Below are positions 46,858-55,688 of a stretch of 64,000 nt of DNA, piece by piece. The first letter of the stretch is position 1. The number at the start of each line of letters is the position of its first letter. A program made the translations under genes and the position numbers. Source of the DNA: CBDHEY01 sp965262305 (GTDB lineage: Bacteria; Pseudomonadota; Gammaproteobacteria; Pseudomonadales; Cellvibrionaceae); NCBI GenBank assembly GCA_965262305.1, contig CBDHEY010000002.1:682001-746000 (forward strand), read 5' to 3'. The notes under the pieces are model-generated. The model was not told the DNA's origin, did not search any database, and saw only the letters and a list, made by a program, of their open reading frames with translations.

Positions 46858-47187
46858 GAGTCAGCTAGACAATCGCGATACATATGTGTCGAGGAAAGTC
46901 CGGGCTCCATAGGGTAGAACGCCAGGTAACTCCTGGGGGGCGCGAGCCTACGGAAAGTGCAGCAGAAAGTAAACCGCCTTTATAGGTAAGGGTGAAATGG
47001 TGCGGTAAGAGCGCACCGCGCAACTGGCAACAGTTTGTGGCGATGGTAAACCCCGTTCGGAGCAAGACCAAATAGAAATCCAATGGTGCGACCCGCACTG
47101 GATTTGGGTAGGTTGCTTGAAGCAAGTGGTGACGCTTGCTCTAGATGAATGATTGTCCAAGACAGAACCCGGCTTATCGGCTGACTC
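46858..47187 (+). ncRNA. rnpB: RNase P RNA, class A
   Basis: The catalytic RNA of RNase P, which matures tRNA 5' ends. It is recognised by the conserved core GAGGAAAGTCCGGGCTCC near the 5' end, the GAAAGTGCAGCAGAAAG and AAGGGTGAAA region, ACCCCGTTCGGAGCAAGACCA, and the late conserved AGACAGAACCCGGCTTA. The ends pair: GAGTCAGC (46858-46865) with GCTGACTC (47180-47187). About 330 nt, somewhat short but normal for bacterial class A. Confidence 0.97.
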
Positions 47188-47205
47188 TATTTTATATTCG
47201 ATCTT

Positions 47206-47228
47206 AGTCTTTCCAGACTTATTTTTAA
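47206..47228 (+). terminator. Weak terminator candidate after rnpB
   Basis: A 5-bp stem AGTCT / AGACT with a TTCC loop is followed by TTATTTTTAA, starting about 19 bases after the rnpB end. The stem is short, so the T-run is the main support. Confidence 0.5.
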
Positions 47229-47375
47229 CCTAAAATATTCTTTTTGTTAAAGCTACTTCTAGCTTTACTCTCTATCTGTTTGATTTTTAAGCGTAAATTT
47301 GTTTTCTTGGTTTGTGGTTAAACCACTCTGATTATTAAAAATCCCGTAGTATCAATGACTTAGCAGCAATTTTCC

Positions 47376-47403
47376 TTGACTTTGTATGATTCTGAAATAT
47401 AGT
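47376..47403 (+). promoter_or_regulatory. mra promoter (Pmra), sigma-70 type
   Basis: TTGACT (47376-47381), 16-bp spacer, TATAGT (47398-47403). Transcription would start near 47410, right before the MraZ boxes, and would drive the whole division and wall cluster. The 285 bases from rnpB to mraZ otherwise hold only AT-rich sequence. Confidence 0.7.
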
Positions 47404-47410
47404 GTCATAA

Positions 47411-47455
47411 AGTGGTGTATAGTGGGAAAAAGTGGGTTCAAGTGGTCTTTAATGG
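47411..47455 (+). promoter_or_regulatory. MraZ operator: five boxes at 10-bp spacing
   Basis: The string AGTGG occurs at 47411, 47421, 47431 and 47441, with a weaker AATGG at 47451: exact 10-bp direct repeats, one per helical turn. MraZ is known to bind TGGGN boxes spaced by five bases upstream of its own gene and to repress. Their position between the likely start of transcription and mraZ fits autorepression. Confidence 0.88.
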
Positions 47456-47472
47456 CCTAAAAGGGTAAGTAA

Positions 47473-47913
47473 GTGTTTCAAGGCAGCATGTCGATCAGCT
47501 TAGATGCGAAAGGTCGTATCAATATTCCGGCAAAATATCGGGATTTGTTGGCGTCCTCGTGTGGCGGCCGAGTTGTGCTAACGGTTAATACTGAAGATAA
47601 ATGTGCCTTTCTTTACCCTGAGCCTCAATGGCAAGAACTTCTTCCGCAAATTGAAGCGTTACCTTCATATAGTAAAAAAGCTGTTAGGGCAAAACGATTA
47701 TTGATGGGACATGCCACTCCATTAGAAATCGATGGGAATGGGCGAATAACATTGCCGCAGACAATTAGAGATTATGCCGGGTTTGATAAAAAACTAATGT
47801 TGGTAGGTCAGGGCAAGAAATTTGAAATTTGGGATGAGGATGCTTGGTACAAAGTATTGGAAAATTTGGATGACGACGATATTCCAGACGAAATGATGTC
47901 GCTGCCACTTTAA
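47473..47913 (+). CDS. mraZ: Transcriptional regulator MraZ
   Basis: A 146-residue ring-forming DNA-binding protein with two SpoVT/AbrB-like halves. GTG start; FQGSMSISLDAKGRINIPAKYRDLL and the second DGNGRITLPQTIRDYA repeat are typical. It represses its own promoter through the direct repeats just upstream. Length is typical (152 in E. coli). First gene of the dcw cluster. Confidence 0.97.
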   Translation: MFQGSMSISLDAKGRINIPAKYRDLLASSCGGRVVLTVNTEDKCAFLYPEPQWQELLPQIEALPSYSKKAVRAKRLLMGHATPLEIDGNGRITLPQTIRDYAGFDKKLMLVGQGKKFEIWDEDAWYKVLENLDDDDIPDEMMSLPL

Positions 47914-47923
47914 AGGAATTTCT

Positions 47924-48853
47924 ATGACCGAGGGCCTTCATTATTCCGTTTTACTGAAAGAGTCGGTAGAAGCGTTAATCCTAAACAGGGATGGAGTTTA
48001 TGTCGATGGTACTTTTGGAAGAGGTGGTCATAGTCGAGAAATACTTAAGCTTTTATCTGAGAATGGCCGACTCATTGGATTTGATAAAGACCCTAAAGCA
48101 ATTGAGGTGGCTAAAAATCTCTCTGAAAAGGATTCGCGTTTTTCATATGTTCATGGTTCCTTTGCTGATTTGGACAAAACAATGAGAGAAAGATGGCCTG
48201 ATGCAAATTTGGATGGAGTCTTATTGGATTTAGGCGTTTCTTCTCCCCAATTAGATGAACCGGAAAGAGGCTTTAGTTTTCTGAAAGATGGGCCTCTTGA
48301 TATGAGAATGAATAATTCACAAGGTATATCTGCAGAGCAATGGCTGAACAGCGCAGAGGAAAGCGAAATCGCTTTTGTACTTAAAGAATATGGAGAGGAA
48401 AAGTTCGCCAGGCGTATGGCTGGTGCTCTGGTCGAGGCTAGAGAAAATTCTCGAATTTCCAGTACGTCCCAGTTTGCAAAAATAGTAAGTGACGCAAATC
48501 CTCGTTGGGAAAAAGGTAAGCATCCGGCTACAAGGGCTTTTCAAGCAGTGAGGATTTACATTAATTCTGAGTTAGATGATCTGAGATTAATTTTAGATGC
48601 ATCGCTTGATCATTTGAAATTGGGTGGGCGAATCGTTGTGATTAGTTTTCATTCTTTAGAAGATCGAATAGTGAAGCGATTTTTTAAAAAAGAAGCAAAA
48701 GGTAAAAGCTTTCCTCAGAATATTCCAGTCACTGAAGAAATGTTAGAGAAAAAATTAAAGTTGGTTGGTAAATCGATTAAGGCGAGTGATCGTGAAGTGA
48801 GCGAAAATGTGCGATCACGAAGCGCAATCATGAGAGTTGCTGAAAGGATTTAA
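47924..48853 (+). CDS. rsmH: 16S rRNA m4C1402 methyltransferase
   Basis: A 309-residue SAM enzyme that methylates cytosine 1402 of 16S rRNA. HYSVLLKESVEAL, VDGTFGRGGHSREIL, DLGVSSPQLDEPERGFSF, and the C-terminal VISFHSLEDRIVKRFF and RSRSAIMRVAERI identify it. It starts 10 nt after mraZ with an AAGGA upstream. Confidence 0.98.
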   Translation: MTEGLHYSVLLKESVEALILNRDGVYVDGTFGRGGHSREILKLLSENGRLIGFDKDPKAIEVAKNLSEKDSRFSYVHGSFADLDKTMRERWPDANLDGVLLDLGVSSPQLDEPERGFSFLKDGPLDMRMNNSQGISAEQWLNSAEESEIAFVLKEYGEEKFARRMAGALVEARENSRISSTSQFAKIVSDANPRWEKGKHPATRAFQAVRIYINSELDDLRLILDASLDHLKLGGRIVVISFHSLEDRIVKRFFKKEAKGKSFPQNIPVTEEMLEKKLKLVGKSIKASDREVSENVRSRSAIMRVAERI

Positions 48854-48856
48854 TTA

Positions 48857-49171
48857 ATGAAAACAAAGAATTCTAAAGACGAGCCAAAAACTAAATCTTC
48901 ATATTCTGCTATTACTGCTGTTTTCATTTTGTGGTTATTGGTCTCTGGTTCGGCAATTGCCGTTGTCTATTCTTCTTTTGAGACTAGAGCATCTATTCAT
49001 CGGCTAGAAGAACTAAAAAAAGAAGCAGCTACTTTAGAAGTTGAATCTGGGCAATATCTTTTGGAAAAAAGCGTTTGGACTGACTATGCCCGAATAGAGC
49101 GGGTTGCAAAAGAAGAATTAAAAATGGTGATCCCAAGTGAGAATCAGGTAGTTGTTGTAAGGAAAAATTGA
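48857..49171 (+). CDS. ftsL: Cell division protein FtsL
   Basis: A 104-residue bitopic divisome protein: short polar cytoplasmic tail, one membrane helix (about 18-38) and a periplasmic coiled coil. It forms a complex with FtsB and FtsQ and activates FtsW-FtsI. Identity comes from position and layout, since sequence is poorly conserved. Its stop codon is followed at once by the murE start, leaving no room for ftsI. Confidence 0.88.
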   Translation: MKTKNSKDEPKTKSSYSAITAVFILWLLVSGSAIAVVYSSFETRASIHRLEELKKEAATLEVESGQYLLEKSVWTDYARIERVAKEELKMVIPSENQVVVVRKN

Positions 49172-50734
49172 TTGATTGTTAATAATTCGGAAAAATCATT
49201 TAAATCCTTGCTTTCGATCTTTGAAGGTGTTGATGCGATTTTGCCTCAAAAAAAAATATCAGTTGATTGTTTAACTCTAGACAGTCGAAATGTAAAAGAA
49301 GGCTCACTTTTTATCGCATTAAAAGGAAACAAGTTAAATGGGGAAGATTTCATTGAAAGCGCTTTGCAGTTAGGTGCTAAAGCGGTCGCTGTTGATTCAT
49401 GTAGCTATGCATCAAATAAAGATAATTGGAAAAATATAAAAGAAAAATTCGAAGCGGGATTTGTACTTGTTAATGATTTGAAGCGTTCGGTTTCGAAAGT
49501 GGCTGCAAATTTTTATGACGACCCTTCTCGAGCAATGAATCTTATTGGTGTTACGGGGACTAATGGGAAAAGCTCCGTAGTTTCGTTTATTTCACAAATT
49601 GTTAAGAAACATCGATTTTTGTCAGCAACGGTGGGTACGCTAGGATATGGAATTGAAGGAGAGGAATTAATCACTACCAAAATGACAACGCCTAGCGCCA
49701 TTGATTGTCAACGAATTTTATGTGAGCTTAATAGCGCGAATGTCAGATATGTAAGTATGGAAGTCTCATCTCATGCAATTGATCAGTCTCGAATTGATCA
49801 TATTGCATTTGATATCGTATTGCTTACAAATATTACAAGAGATCATTTAGATTACCATGGATCATTTGAAGAATATTCAAAAACAAAAAAACAGTTCATA
49901 GATTTAAATTTTCACGCTATAGCGATCGTTAACTATGATGATATTGAATGTAAACGTTATTTTGATTCGAATGTAACCTCAGACAGAAAACTTTTGAGCT
50001 ACTCGACTTATGATGAAAAAGCAGATGTGTTTGCAAAGGATGTAACGTTTAAGCCCAACGGTATAAGTGCGACGATAGTTTCTCCATGGGGAAAGGTTTC
50101 AATATTCTTGAAAATGATTGGTGAGTTTAATCTAAGTAATGCGTTAGCTTCGGTTGCCGCCTGTTGTTCATTAGGATTAAATTTTGAAAGCGTTTGTTCT
50201 TCATTGGAAGAAATTCAATCCGTTAAGGGAAGATTGCAGAGGGTATTTTCGGAAATAGAGAGCTCATCTGAAGAACCTAAAGTATTTGTTGACTATGCGC
50301 ATACTCCTAATGCTTTAGAGAATGCGCTTAGAGCAATTGAAAAACACAGTGATGGTGAACTTTGGGTTGTTTTTGGGTGCGGTGGAGATAGGGATAGAGG
50401 AAAACGTGCTGATATGGGGGCTGTTGCTTTTCGATATGCAGATCACGTTGTTTTAACGTCTGACAATTCTAGAACGGAACAAACCAAAGATATAGTTAAT
50501 GAAATTTTAACTGGCGTGGACCATAACAATAACTTTGTTATAGTCGAAGATCGAGCTAAAGCCATCAACGTTGCGGTTAAAAGCGCATCGCCAAATGATG
50601 TGGTTTTAATTGCTGGAAAGGGCCATGAAGAGTATCAGGAATGTAATGGTGTCACTATTCCTTTCAGTGATTTTGATGAGGCTAAAGACGCGCTCATGTT
50701 GCGAAGTAAAAAAACAACTGGGCGAAAATCATGA
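49172..50734 (+). CDS. murE: UDP-MurNAc-tripeptide synthetase MurE
   Basis: A 520-residue ligase that adds the third amino acid, almost surely meso-diaminopimelate, to UDP-MurNAc-L-Ala-D-Glu. TTG start with AAGGA 8 nt upstream. The P-loop region is GVTGTNGKSS (126-135), and the C-terminal FGCGGDRDRGKR is present. The diaminopimelate-recognition motif is D431-N-S-R434 rather than DNPR; the key Arg is kept. Length is somewhat above E. coli's (495). Confidence 0.97.
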   Translation: MIVNNSEKSFKSLLSIFEGVDAILPQKKISVDCLTLDSRNVKEGSLFIALKGNKLNGEDFIESALQLGAKAVAVDSCSYASNKDNWKNIKEKFEAGFVLVNDLKRSVSKVAANFYDDPSRAMNLIGVTGTNGKSSVVSFISQIVKKHRFLSATVGTLGYGIEGEELITTKMTTPSAIDCQRILCELNSANVRYVSMEVSSHAIDQSRIDHIAFDIVLLTNITRDHLDYHGSFEEYSKTKKQFIDLNFHAIAIVNYDDIECKRYFDSNVTSDRKLLSYSTYDEKADVFAKDVTFKPNGISATIVSPWGKVSIFLKMIGEFNLSNALASVAACCSLGLNFESVCSSLEEIQSVKGRLQRVFSEIESSSEEPKVFVDYAHTPNALENALRAIEKHSDGELWVVFGCGGDRDRGKRADMGAVAFRYADHVVLTSDNSRTEQTKDIVNEILTGVDHNNNFVIVEDRAKAINVAVKSASPNDVVLIAGKGHEEYQECNGVTIPFSDFDEAKDALMLRSKKTTGRKS

Positions 50735-52110
50735 TGTTATCCAATGTAGCCTCGTTTGTTGGTGGAGAATTGATTGGTGATGATTGTGAATTTAGCTCAA
50801 TCAGCACTGATACTAGGTCTTTAACTAAAGGTGAACTATTTGTTGCTTTAAAGGGTGAGCATTTTGATGCAAACAAATTTTTAGAAACTGCTGAAAAAAA
50901 CGGGGCAATAGCAGTTGTTACTCAAGATAAAAATGCGTCAGTTTCTATTCCCCAAGTTGTGGTAGATGATAGTCTTGCAGCTTTTGGAAAGATGGGTTTG
51001 CTTAAGAGAAAAAACCTAAATGGGAAAATAATCGCAATCACAGGAAGCTCTGGTAAGACCACAGTTAAAGGCATGCTAGCCTTAATTTGTTCTAATGTGG
51101 GTAGTACTTCATACACTAAAGGCAATTTTAATAATCAAATTGGTGTGCCTCTTACGCTTTGGGCAGCTAAAAACGATTCAAAATTTGTAGTTGTCGAAGC
51201 CGGTACCAATAGTTCAGGAGAAATTGGGTATCTCACTAAAATTATTTCTCCCGATGTAGCATTAGTGAATAACGTAGGATCGGCTCATATAGGTTATTTC
51301 GGTAGTAGGGATCGTATCGCAGAAGAAAAGTTTGCAATTTATGGTGGAGCGACATCTCAGTCAATTGCTATAGTCAATTTAGATGACGATTTTTCAAGAG
51401 AATATCTAGATAAACTGTCAAAGCGCAATATTTTTGCTTTCACTTTAGATGATATTTCCAAAATTACTGAAAAATTTAATTTGAAAGTTGACAAAATTGT
51501 TTATGCAAAAAATATTTGTTGTGATCAGTTAGGTCGCTATCGATTTGATTTGTGTTTTAAAAGATCGGATATTCGAGTAAATCTTAACGTGGTTGGTCAT
51601 CACAATATCGCGAATGCGTTAGCTGCTTCTTGCTGTGCTGTTGCTAGTAATATAGGTTTGGAGAAGATTGCAGCAGGATTAGCATCTTACAGTGGCGAAG
51701 TGGGAAGAATGCAGATAATAAAGTTATCTGATGACCTCATTTTGGTTGATGATACATATAACGCAAATCCTGAATCAATGGAGAAAGCTATTAATTGGGT
51801 AAGCCAGTTTGATGATTCTTTATTGGTTGTTGGGGATATGGCCGAGCTGGGTTCTCAAGAAAAGATATTACATAAACGAATTGGTAAACATGCTAAGAAC
51901 ATGGGTGTGAAAAAATTAATGGCATGTGGAAAATTTTCTGAAGATATTGTTGAAGAGTTTGGTCAAGGTGGTAATGCTTTTAACAAAAAAGAAGACCTGG
52001 AAGAATATCTTTCAAAAGAAATCGGTTTGTTTAAGGTAGTTCTCTTTAAGGGCTCTCGCAGTGCGAAGATGGAAACTATTATAAATCACTTAGTGGATAA
52101 TGAGGCATAG
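50731..52110 (+). CDS. murF: UDP-MurNAc-pentapeptide synthetase MurF
   Basis: A 459-residue ligase that adds D-Ala-D-Ala. The ATP loop is ITGSSGKTTVKGML, followed by TKGNFNNQIGVPLTL, EAGTNSSGEIGYL and VDDTYNANPESM. Overlaps the murE end by 4 bases (ATGA-type), so coupled. Two ATG codons at the start are alternatives. Confidence 0.97.
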   Translation: MMLSNVASFVGGELIGDDCEFSSISTDTRSLTKGELFVALKGEHFDANKFLETAEKNGAIAVVTQDKNASVSIPQVVVDDSLAAFGKMGLLKRKNLNGKIIAITGSSGKTTVKGMLALICSNVGSTSYTKGNFNNQIGVPLTLWAAKNDSKFVVVEAGTNSSGEIGYLTKIISPDVALVNNVGSAHIGYFGSRDRIAEEKFAIYGGATSQSIAIVNLDDDFSREYLDKLSKRNIFAFTLDDISKITEKFNLKVDKIVYAKNICCDQLGRYRFDLCFKRSDIRVNLNVVGHHNIANALAASCCAVASNIGLEKIAAGLASYSGEVGRMQIIKLSDDLILVDDTYNANPESMEKAINWVSQFDDSLLVVGDMAELGSQEKILHKRIGKHAKNMGVKKLMACGKFSEDIVEEFGQGGNAFNKKEDLEEYLSKEIGLFKVVLFKGSRSAKMETIINHLVDNEA

Positions 52111-52115
52111 TCAAA

Positions 52116-53198
52116 GTGTTAGTTTGGTTGGCAGATATTTTACAAAACTACGTCAGTGGCTTTTCTGTATTCAGGTACCTTAGCTTTAGGGGGATCTTAG
52201 GTGTTTTGACAGCACTTGGTGTTTCAATGGTTTTAGGCCCTTGGGTTATTAATAAGTTAAACACGCTTCAGATTGGTCAAACAGTCAGAAATGACGGGCC
52301 TCAAAGTCATTTGAGTAAATCGGGTACTCCTACAATGGGAGGTGCATTGATTATTTTTGCAATTACACTTTCTACTTTTTTATGGTCAGATTTATCCAAT
52401 AAGTATGTTTTGGTTGTGCTCTTTGTCACCGTCACATTTGGACTTATTGGTTGGGTCGATGATTATAGGAAAGTTATTGAAAAAAACTCCAAAGGGTTGC
52501 CGGCAAAGTGGAAATATTTTTGGCAATCAGCGCTTGGGCTGCTCGTAGCTACTGTGCTTTATATAACTGCGGTTGATCCGGTTGAAACCACCTTATATGT
52601 TCCATTTTTTAAAGACGTCGCGATTAGTTTGGGCGTTTTTTACATAGTAACGACGTATTTTATGATTGTTGGTTTTAGCAATGCCGTTAATTTAACAGAT
52701 GGTTTGGATGGTTTAGCAATTATGCCAACAGTGATGGTTGGTGCAGCTCTAGGAATTTTGGCGTATTTATCTGGAAATTTTAAGTTTGCAGAATATCTAA
52801 ACATTGCTTATGTCCAAGGCGCTGGAGAGCTTGTTATTTACTGTGGGGCTCTAGCCGGAGCCGGTTTAGGCTTTCTTTGGTTTAATACTTATCCCGCGCA
52901 GGTTTTTATGGGTGATGTAGGAGCGCTTTCTTTAGGAGCCGCCTTGGGAGTGATTGCAGTTATTGTTAGGCATGAAATTGTTTTCTTTATTATGTCGGGA
53001 ATTTTTGTGATGGAGACAGTTTCAGTTATTCTTCAGGTTGCTTCTTTTAAATTGACAGGAAGAAGAATTTTTCGAATGGCACCCTTACACCACCATTTTG
53101 AATTGAAAGGCTGGCCAGAACCAAGAGTAATTGTTCGCTTTTGGATAATAACTGTAATGCTTGTTTTATTAGGGTTAGCGACCCTAAAGATAAGGTAG
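52116..53198 (+). CDS. mraY: Phospho-MurNAc-pentapeptide translocase MraY
   Basis: A 360-residue membrane enzyme that makes lipid I. GTG start. Ten helices; MGGALIIFAI, the catalytic Asp region FGLIGWVDDYRK, SNAVNLTDGLDGLA, MGDVGALSLGAALG and the PLHHHFELKGWPE loop are intact. Length equals the E. coli enzyme. Confidence 0.98.
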   Translation: MLVWLADILQNYVSGFSVFRYLSFRGILGVLTALGVSMVLGPWVINKLNTLQIGQTVRNDGPQSHLSKSGTPTMGGALIIFAITLSTFLWSDLSNKYVLVVLFVTVTFGLIGWVDDYRKVIEKNSKGLPAKWKYFWQSALGLLVATVLYITAVDPVETTLYVPFFKDVAISLGVFYIVTTYFMIVGFSNAVNLTDGLDGLAIMPTVMVGAALGILAYLSGNFKFAEYLNIAYVQGAGELVIYCGALAGAGLGFLWFNTYPAQVFMGDVGALSLGAALGVIAVIVRHEIVFFIMSGIFVMETVSVILQVASFKLTGRRIFRMAPLHHHFELKGWPEPRVIVRFWIITVMLVLLGLATLKIR

Positions 53199-53202
53199 CT
53201 GT

Positions 53203-54555
53203 GTGAAACAATGTAGCGTTAAAGATTATTCTTTAATTATCGGGATGGGACAAACTGGTTTTTCCATCGCGAAGTACCTGCACGCGCAAGGTCAGCCGTT
53301 TGCTGTTTTCGATACTCGTATCGATGAATCATTGGGGGAGCGATTTCGAAATAGTTTTCCCGATGCAACTATGAGTTTTGGTCAATTAACAACAGAATTA
53401 ATCGAAGGTGCGAAAGATGTTATTGCAAGTCCTGGTATATCATTAGGCGAGCCAGTATTTGATTTGATTAGAGAATATAAAAAATATATACGAAGTGATA
53501 TTGAGATATTTTTAAAAGCAGTAAATCGGCCTGTTATAGGAATTACGGGATCAAATGGAAAATCTACATTGACGACATTAGTGGGTTTAGCTCTAGCTGA
53601 AGCTAAATACCATGTTGGTGTTGGCGGCAACATTGGTGTGCCAGCATTAGACTTATTGCAGAACGAATATGATGCCTATGTGTTGGAACTTTCAAGCTTT
53701 CAATTAGAGCTATTAGACAGTCCATGCTTTGATATTGCTTGTATTCTAAATATTTCAGAAGATCACATGGATCGTTATGCCTCTTTTCAGGAGTATCGGC
53801 AAGCGAAACAACGAATCTTTAAAGGTGCTGGAAAAATAGTTTTTTTTACAGATGATGAAAATACTTATCCTGAAGAAAATGTATCATTGGATTGGATGCC
53901 CTTTGGTGTTAAAAAAAGAGTGGAAAAGCCTTTCTATCGTTATTTTTATGACCAAAGAGACGGTTTTATAAAATTTGATGAAAGATCGATTATCCACAAG
54001 GAGGAAATTCTACTTAAGGGTGATCACAATATTGTTAACGCTCTTGCATTGTTTTCGATAGCAAGACAATTTGGTATATCAGAGCATGACTGCTGCGAAG
54101 TATTACGAGTTTTTTCAGGGTTAAAGCATAGATGTCAAATCGTTAATAAATATGACGATGGCGTTACTTACATAAATGACTCCAAAGCAACAAATCCAGG
54201 CGCGACCATTGCGGCAATTAACGGATTGAAAGATGACTTTAATTCAATTTTTCTGATAGCTGGTGGTGATGGAAAAGGATCAGATTTTTCAGAGTTGGGT
54301 AGTGTGATTAACAAATTTATTTCCAATTTGTATTTGTTTGGACAAGATGCGAATAAAATTAATTGCTACATCGATGATGAGGTGGATGTTAGTCTCGTTA
54401 ATAGTCTTGGTGAGGCAGTTCAAATAGCAAAATCTAAAGCAAAGATGGGAGATCTAATACTCTTGTCGCCAGCTTGCTCTAGTTTAGATATGTTTAAAAA
54501 TTTTGAAGCGAGAGGAAGCGAGTTTATTAATTATGTTGAGGAGAGTTATCGATGA
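53203..54555 (+). CDS. murD: UDP-MurNAc-L-alanine:D-glutamate ligase MurD
   Basis: A 450-residue ligase. GTG start. N-terminal Rossmann motif IIGMGQTGFSIAKYL, the ATP loop GITGSNGKSTLTTLVG and the C-terminal NDSKATNPGAT and LSPACSSLDMFKNFEARG match MurD. It overlaps ftsW by 4 bases. Confidence 0.97.
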   Translation: MKQCSVKDYSLIIGMGQTGFSIAKYLHAQGQPFAVFDTRIDESLGERFRNSFPDATMSFGQLTTELIEGAKDVIASPGISLGEPVFDLIREYKKYIRSDIEIFLKAVNRPVIGITGSNGKSTLTTLVGLALAEAKYHVGVGGNIGVPALDLLQNEYDAYVLELSSFQLELLDSPCFDIACILNISEDHMDRYASFQEYRQAKQRIFKGAGKIVFFTDDENTYPEENVSLDWMPFGVKKRVEKPFYRYFYDQRDGFIKFDERSIIHKEEILLKGDHNIVNALALFSIARQFGISEHDCCEVLRVFSGLKHRCQIVNKYDDGVTYINDSKATNPGATIAAINGLKDDFNSIFLIAGGDGKGSDFSELGSVINKFISNLYLFGQDANKINCYIDDEVDVSLVNSLGEAVQIAKSKAKMGDLILLSPACSSLDMFKNFEARGSEFINYVEESYR

Positions 54556-55688
54556 TTTCTCCTTATGTAGAGATTAATTCATCTCGATCGTATTTAGATA
54601 GTTGGTTACTCTTATCTGTCATATTGTTAATTGCCGCTGGGTTAACCGCCGTTGCAACTAGCTCTATTGAATTTGCAGCAGAACGATACGGTGACCCTTG
54701 GTTTATCACTCGAAAACAGTTTATTTTTCTGTTACTTGGAGTTTGTGTCGGATTTTTTATTTATTTTATTCCTATAAGAATTTGGCAAATCAATTCGGTC
54801 GGTTTATGTGTCATAGGTCTAATTTTATTATTGGCTGTGCTTATTCCCGGTGTTGGCCGTGAAGTAAATGGGAGCCGCCGATGGCTAGCTTTGGGGCCTA
54901 TTACGGTTCAGGCTTCGGAGGTTGCTAAATTGTGCTTTATTATTTTTTTTGCTGGCTATTTAAATCGACGAAATGATTATGTGAGAGAGAAATGGTCCGC
55001 CTTCTTTGTCATGACTGGTGTCATAGGGCTAGCGGTTTTTTTATTGTTACTGGAGCCAGATTTTGGTGGCGCAGTAGTTATGTGTTTAACCCTTGGTGCA
55101 ATGATGTTTATTGCGGGAGTTCCACTGCTACGATTTTTGATGTTAGCTTTACTTGGCGTGAGTTCTCTTGCGGTCATTGCAATATTGTCTCCTTATCGTT
55201 GGGAGAGATTGATAACTTTTATGGATCCCTGGGCTCGACAATTTGATGGTGGTTATCAGTTAGTCCAATCTCTTATTGGGTTTGGGCGGGGAGAATATTT
55301 CGGTGTCGGTCTAGGAAATGGCGTTCAAAAAGCACTTTTCCTTCCAGAAGCTCATACTGATTTTGTTTTTTCTGTCTTTGTTGAAGAGACAGGTTTTTTA
55401 GGTGCGTTATTACTCATTTTATTAGTTGTGTTTTTTATTTATCGAGTGATTGGAGTGGCACTAGAATCGTTTGAAAGAAAAGAGAATTTTTCTGGCTTTT
55501 TGTGTTCTGGAATTGCGGTAATGGTTGCCATTCAAGCTTTCGTGAACATGGGTGTTGCATCCGGTTTGTTGCCAACAAAAGGTTTAACTTTTCCTTTTGT
55601 GAGTTATGGGGGAAGTAGTTTGTTAATTACTTGCGCTCTACTTGCGCTCGTTTTTCGAGTCGACAGGGAGAATCGTTTTGAAAAATAA
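54552..55688 (+). CDS. ftsW: Divisome SEDS glycosyltransferase FtsW
   Basis: A 378-residue polytopic enzyme that polymerises lipid II at the septum. About ten helices; VNGSRRWLALGPITVQASEVAKL, LEPDFGGAVV, FGRGEYFGVGLGNGVQKALFLPEAHTDFVFSV and FPFVSYGGSS identify it. Its normal partner FtsI is not encoded next to it nor elsewhere in this window. Start codon ATG overlapping the murD stop. Confidence 0.96.
   Translation: MISPYVEINSSRSYLDSWLLLSVILLIAAGLTAVATSSIEFAAERYGDPWFITRKQFIFLLLGVCVGFFIYFIPIRIWQINSVGLCVIGLILLLAVLIPGVGREVNGSRRWLALGPITVQASEVAKLCFIIFFAGYLNRRNDYVREKWSAFFVMTGVIGLAVFLLLLEPDFGGAVVMCLTLGAMMFIAGVPLLRFLMLALLGVSSLAVIAILSPYRWERLITFMDPWARQFDGGYQLVQSLIGFGRGEYFGVGLGNGVQKALFLPEAHTDFVFSVFVEETGFLGALLLILLVVFFIYRVIGVALESFERKENFSGFLCSGIAVMVAIQAFVNMGVASGLLPTKGLTFPFVSYGGSSLLITCALLALVFRVDRENRFEK

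Noticed and set aside
46865..47160. Minus-strand open frames of 86 and 70 codons
   Set aside because: They lie inside the RNase P RNA gene, whose conserved core explains the sequence.
55642..55677. Longer MurG N-terminus
   Set aside because: It lies inside ftsW in another frame, while the TTG at 55678 has a Shine-Dalgarno and gives the normal MurG start.
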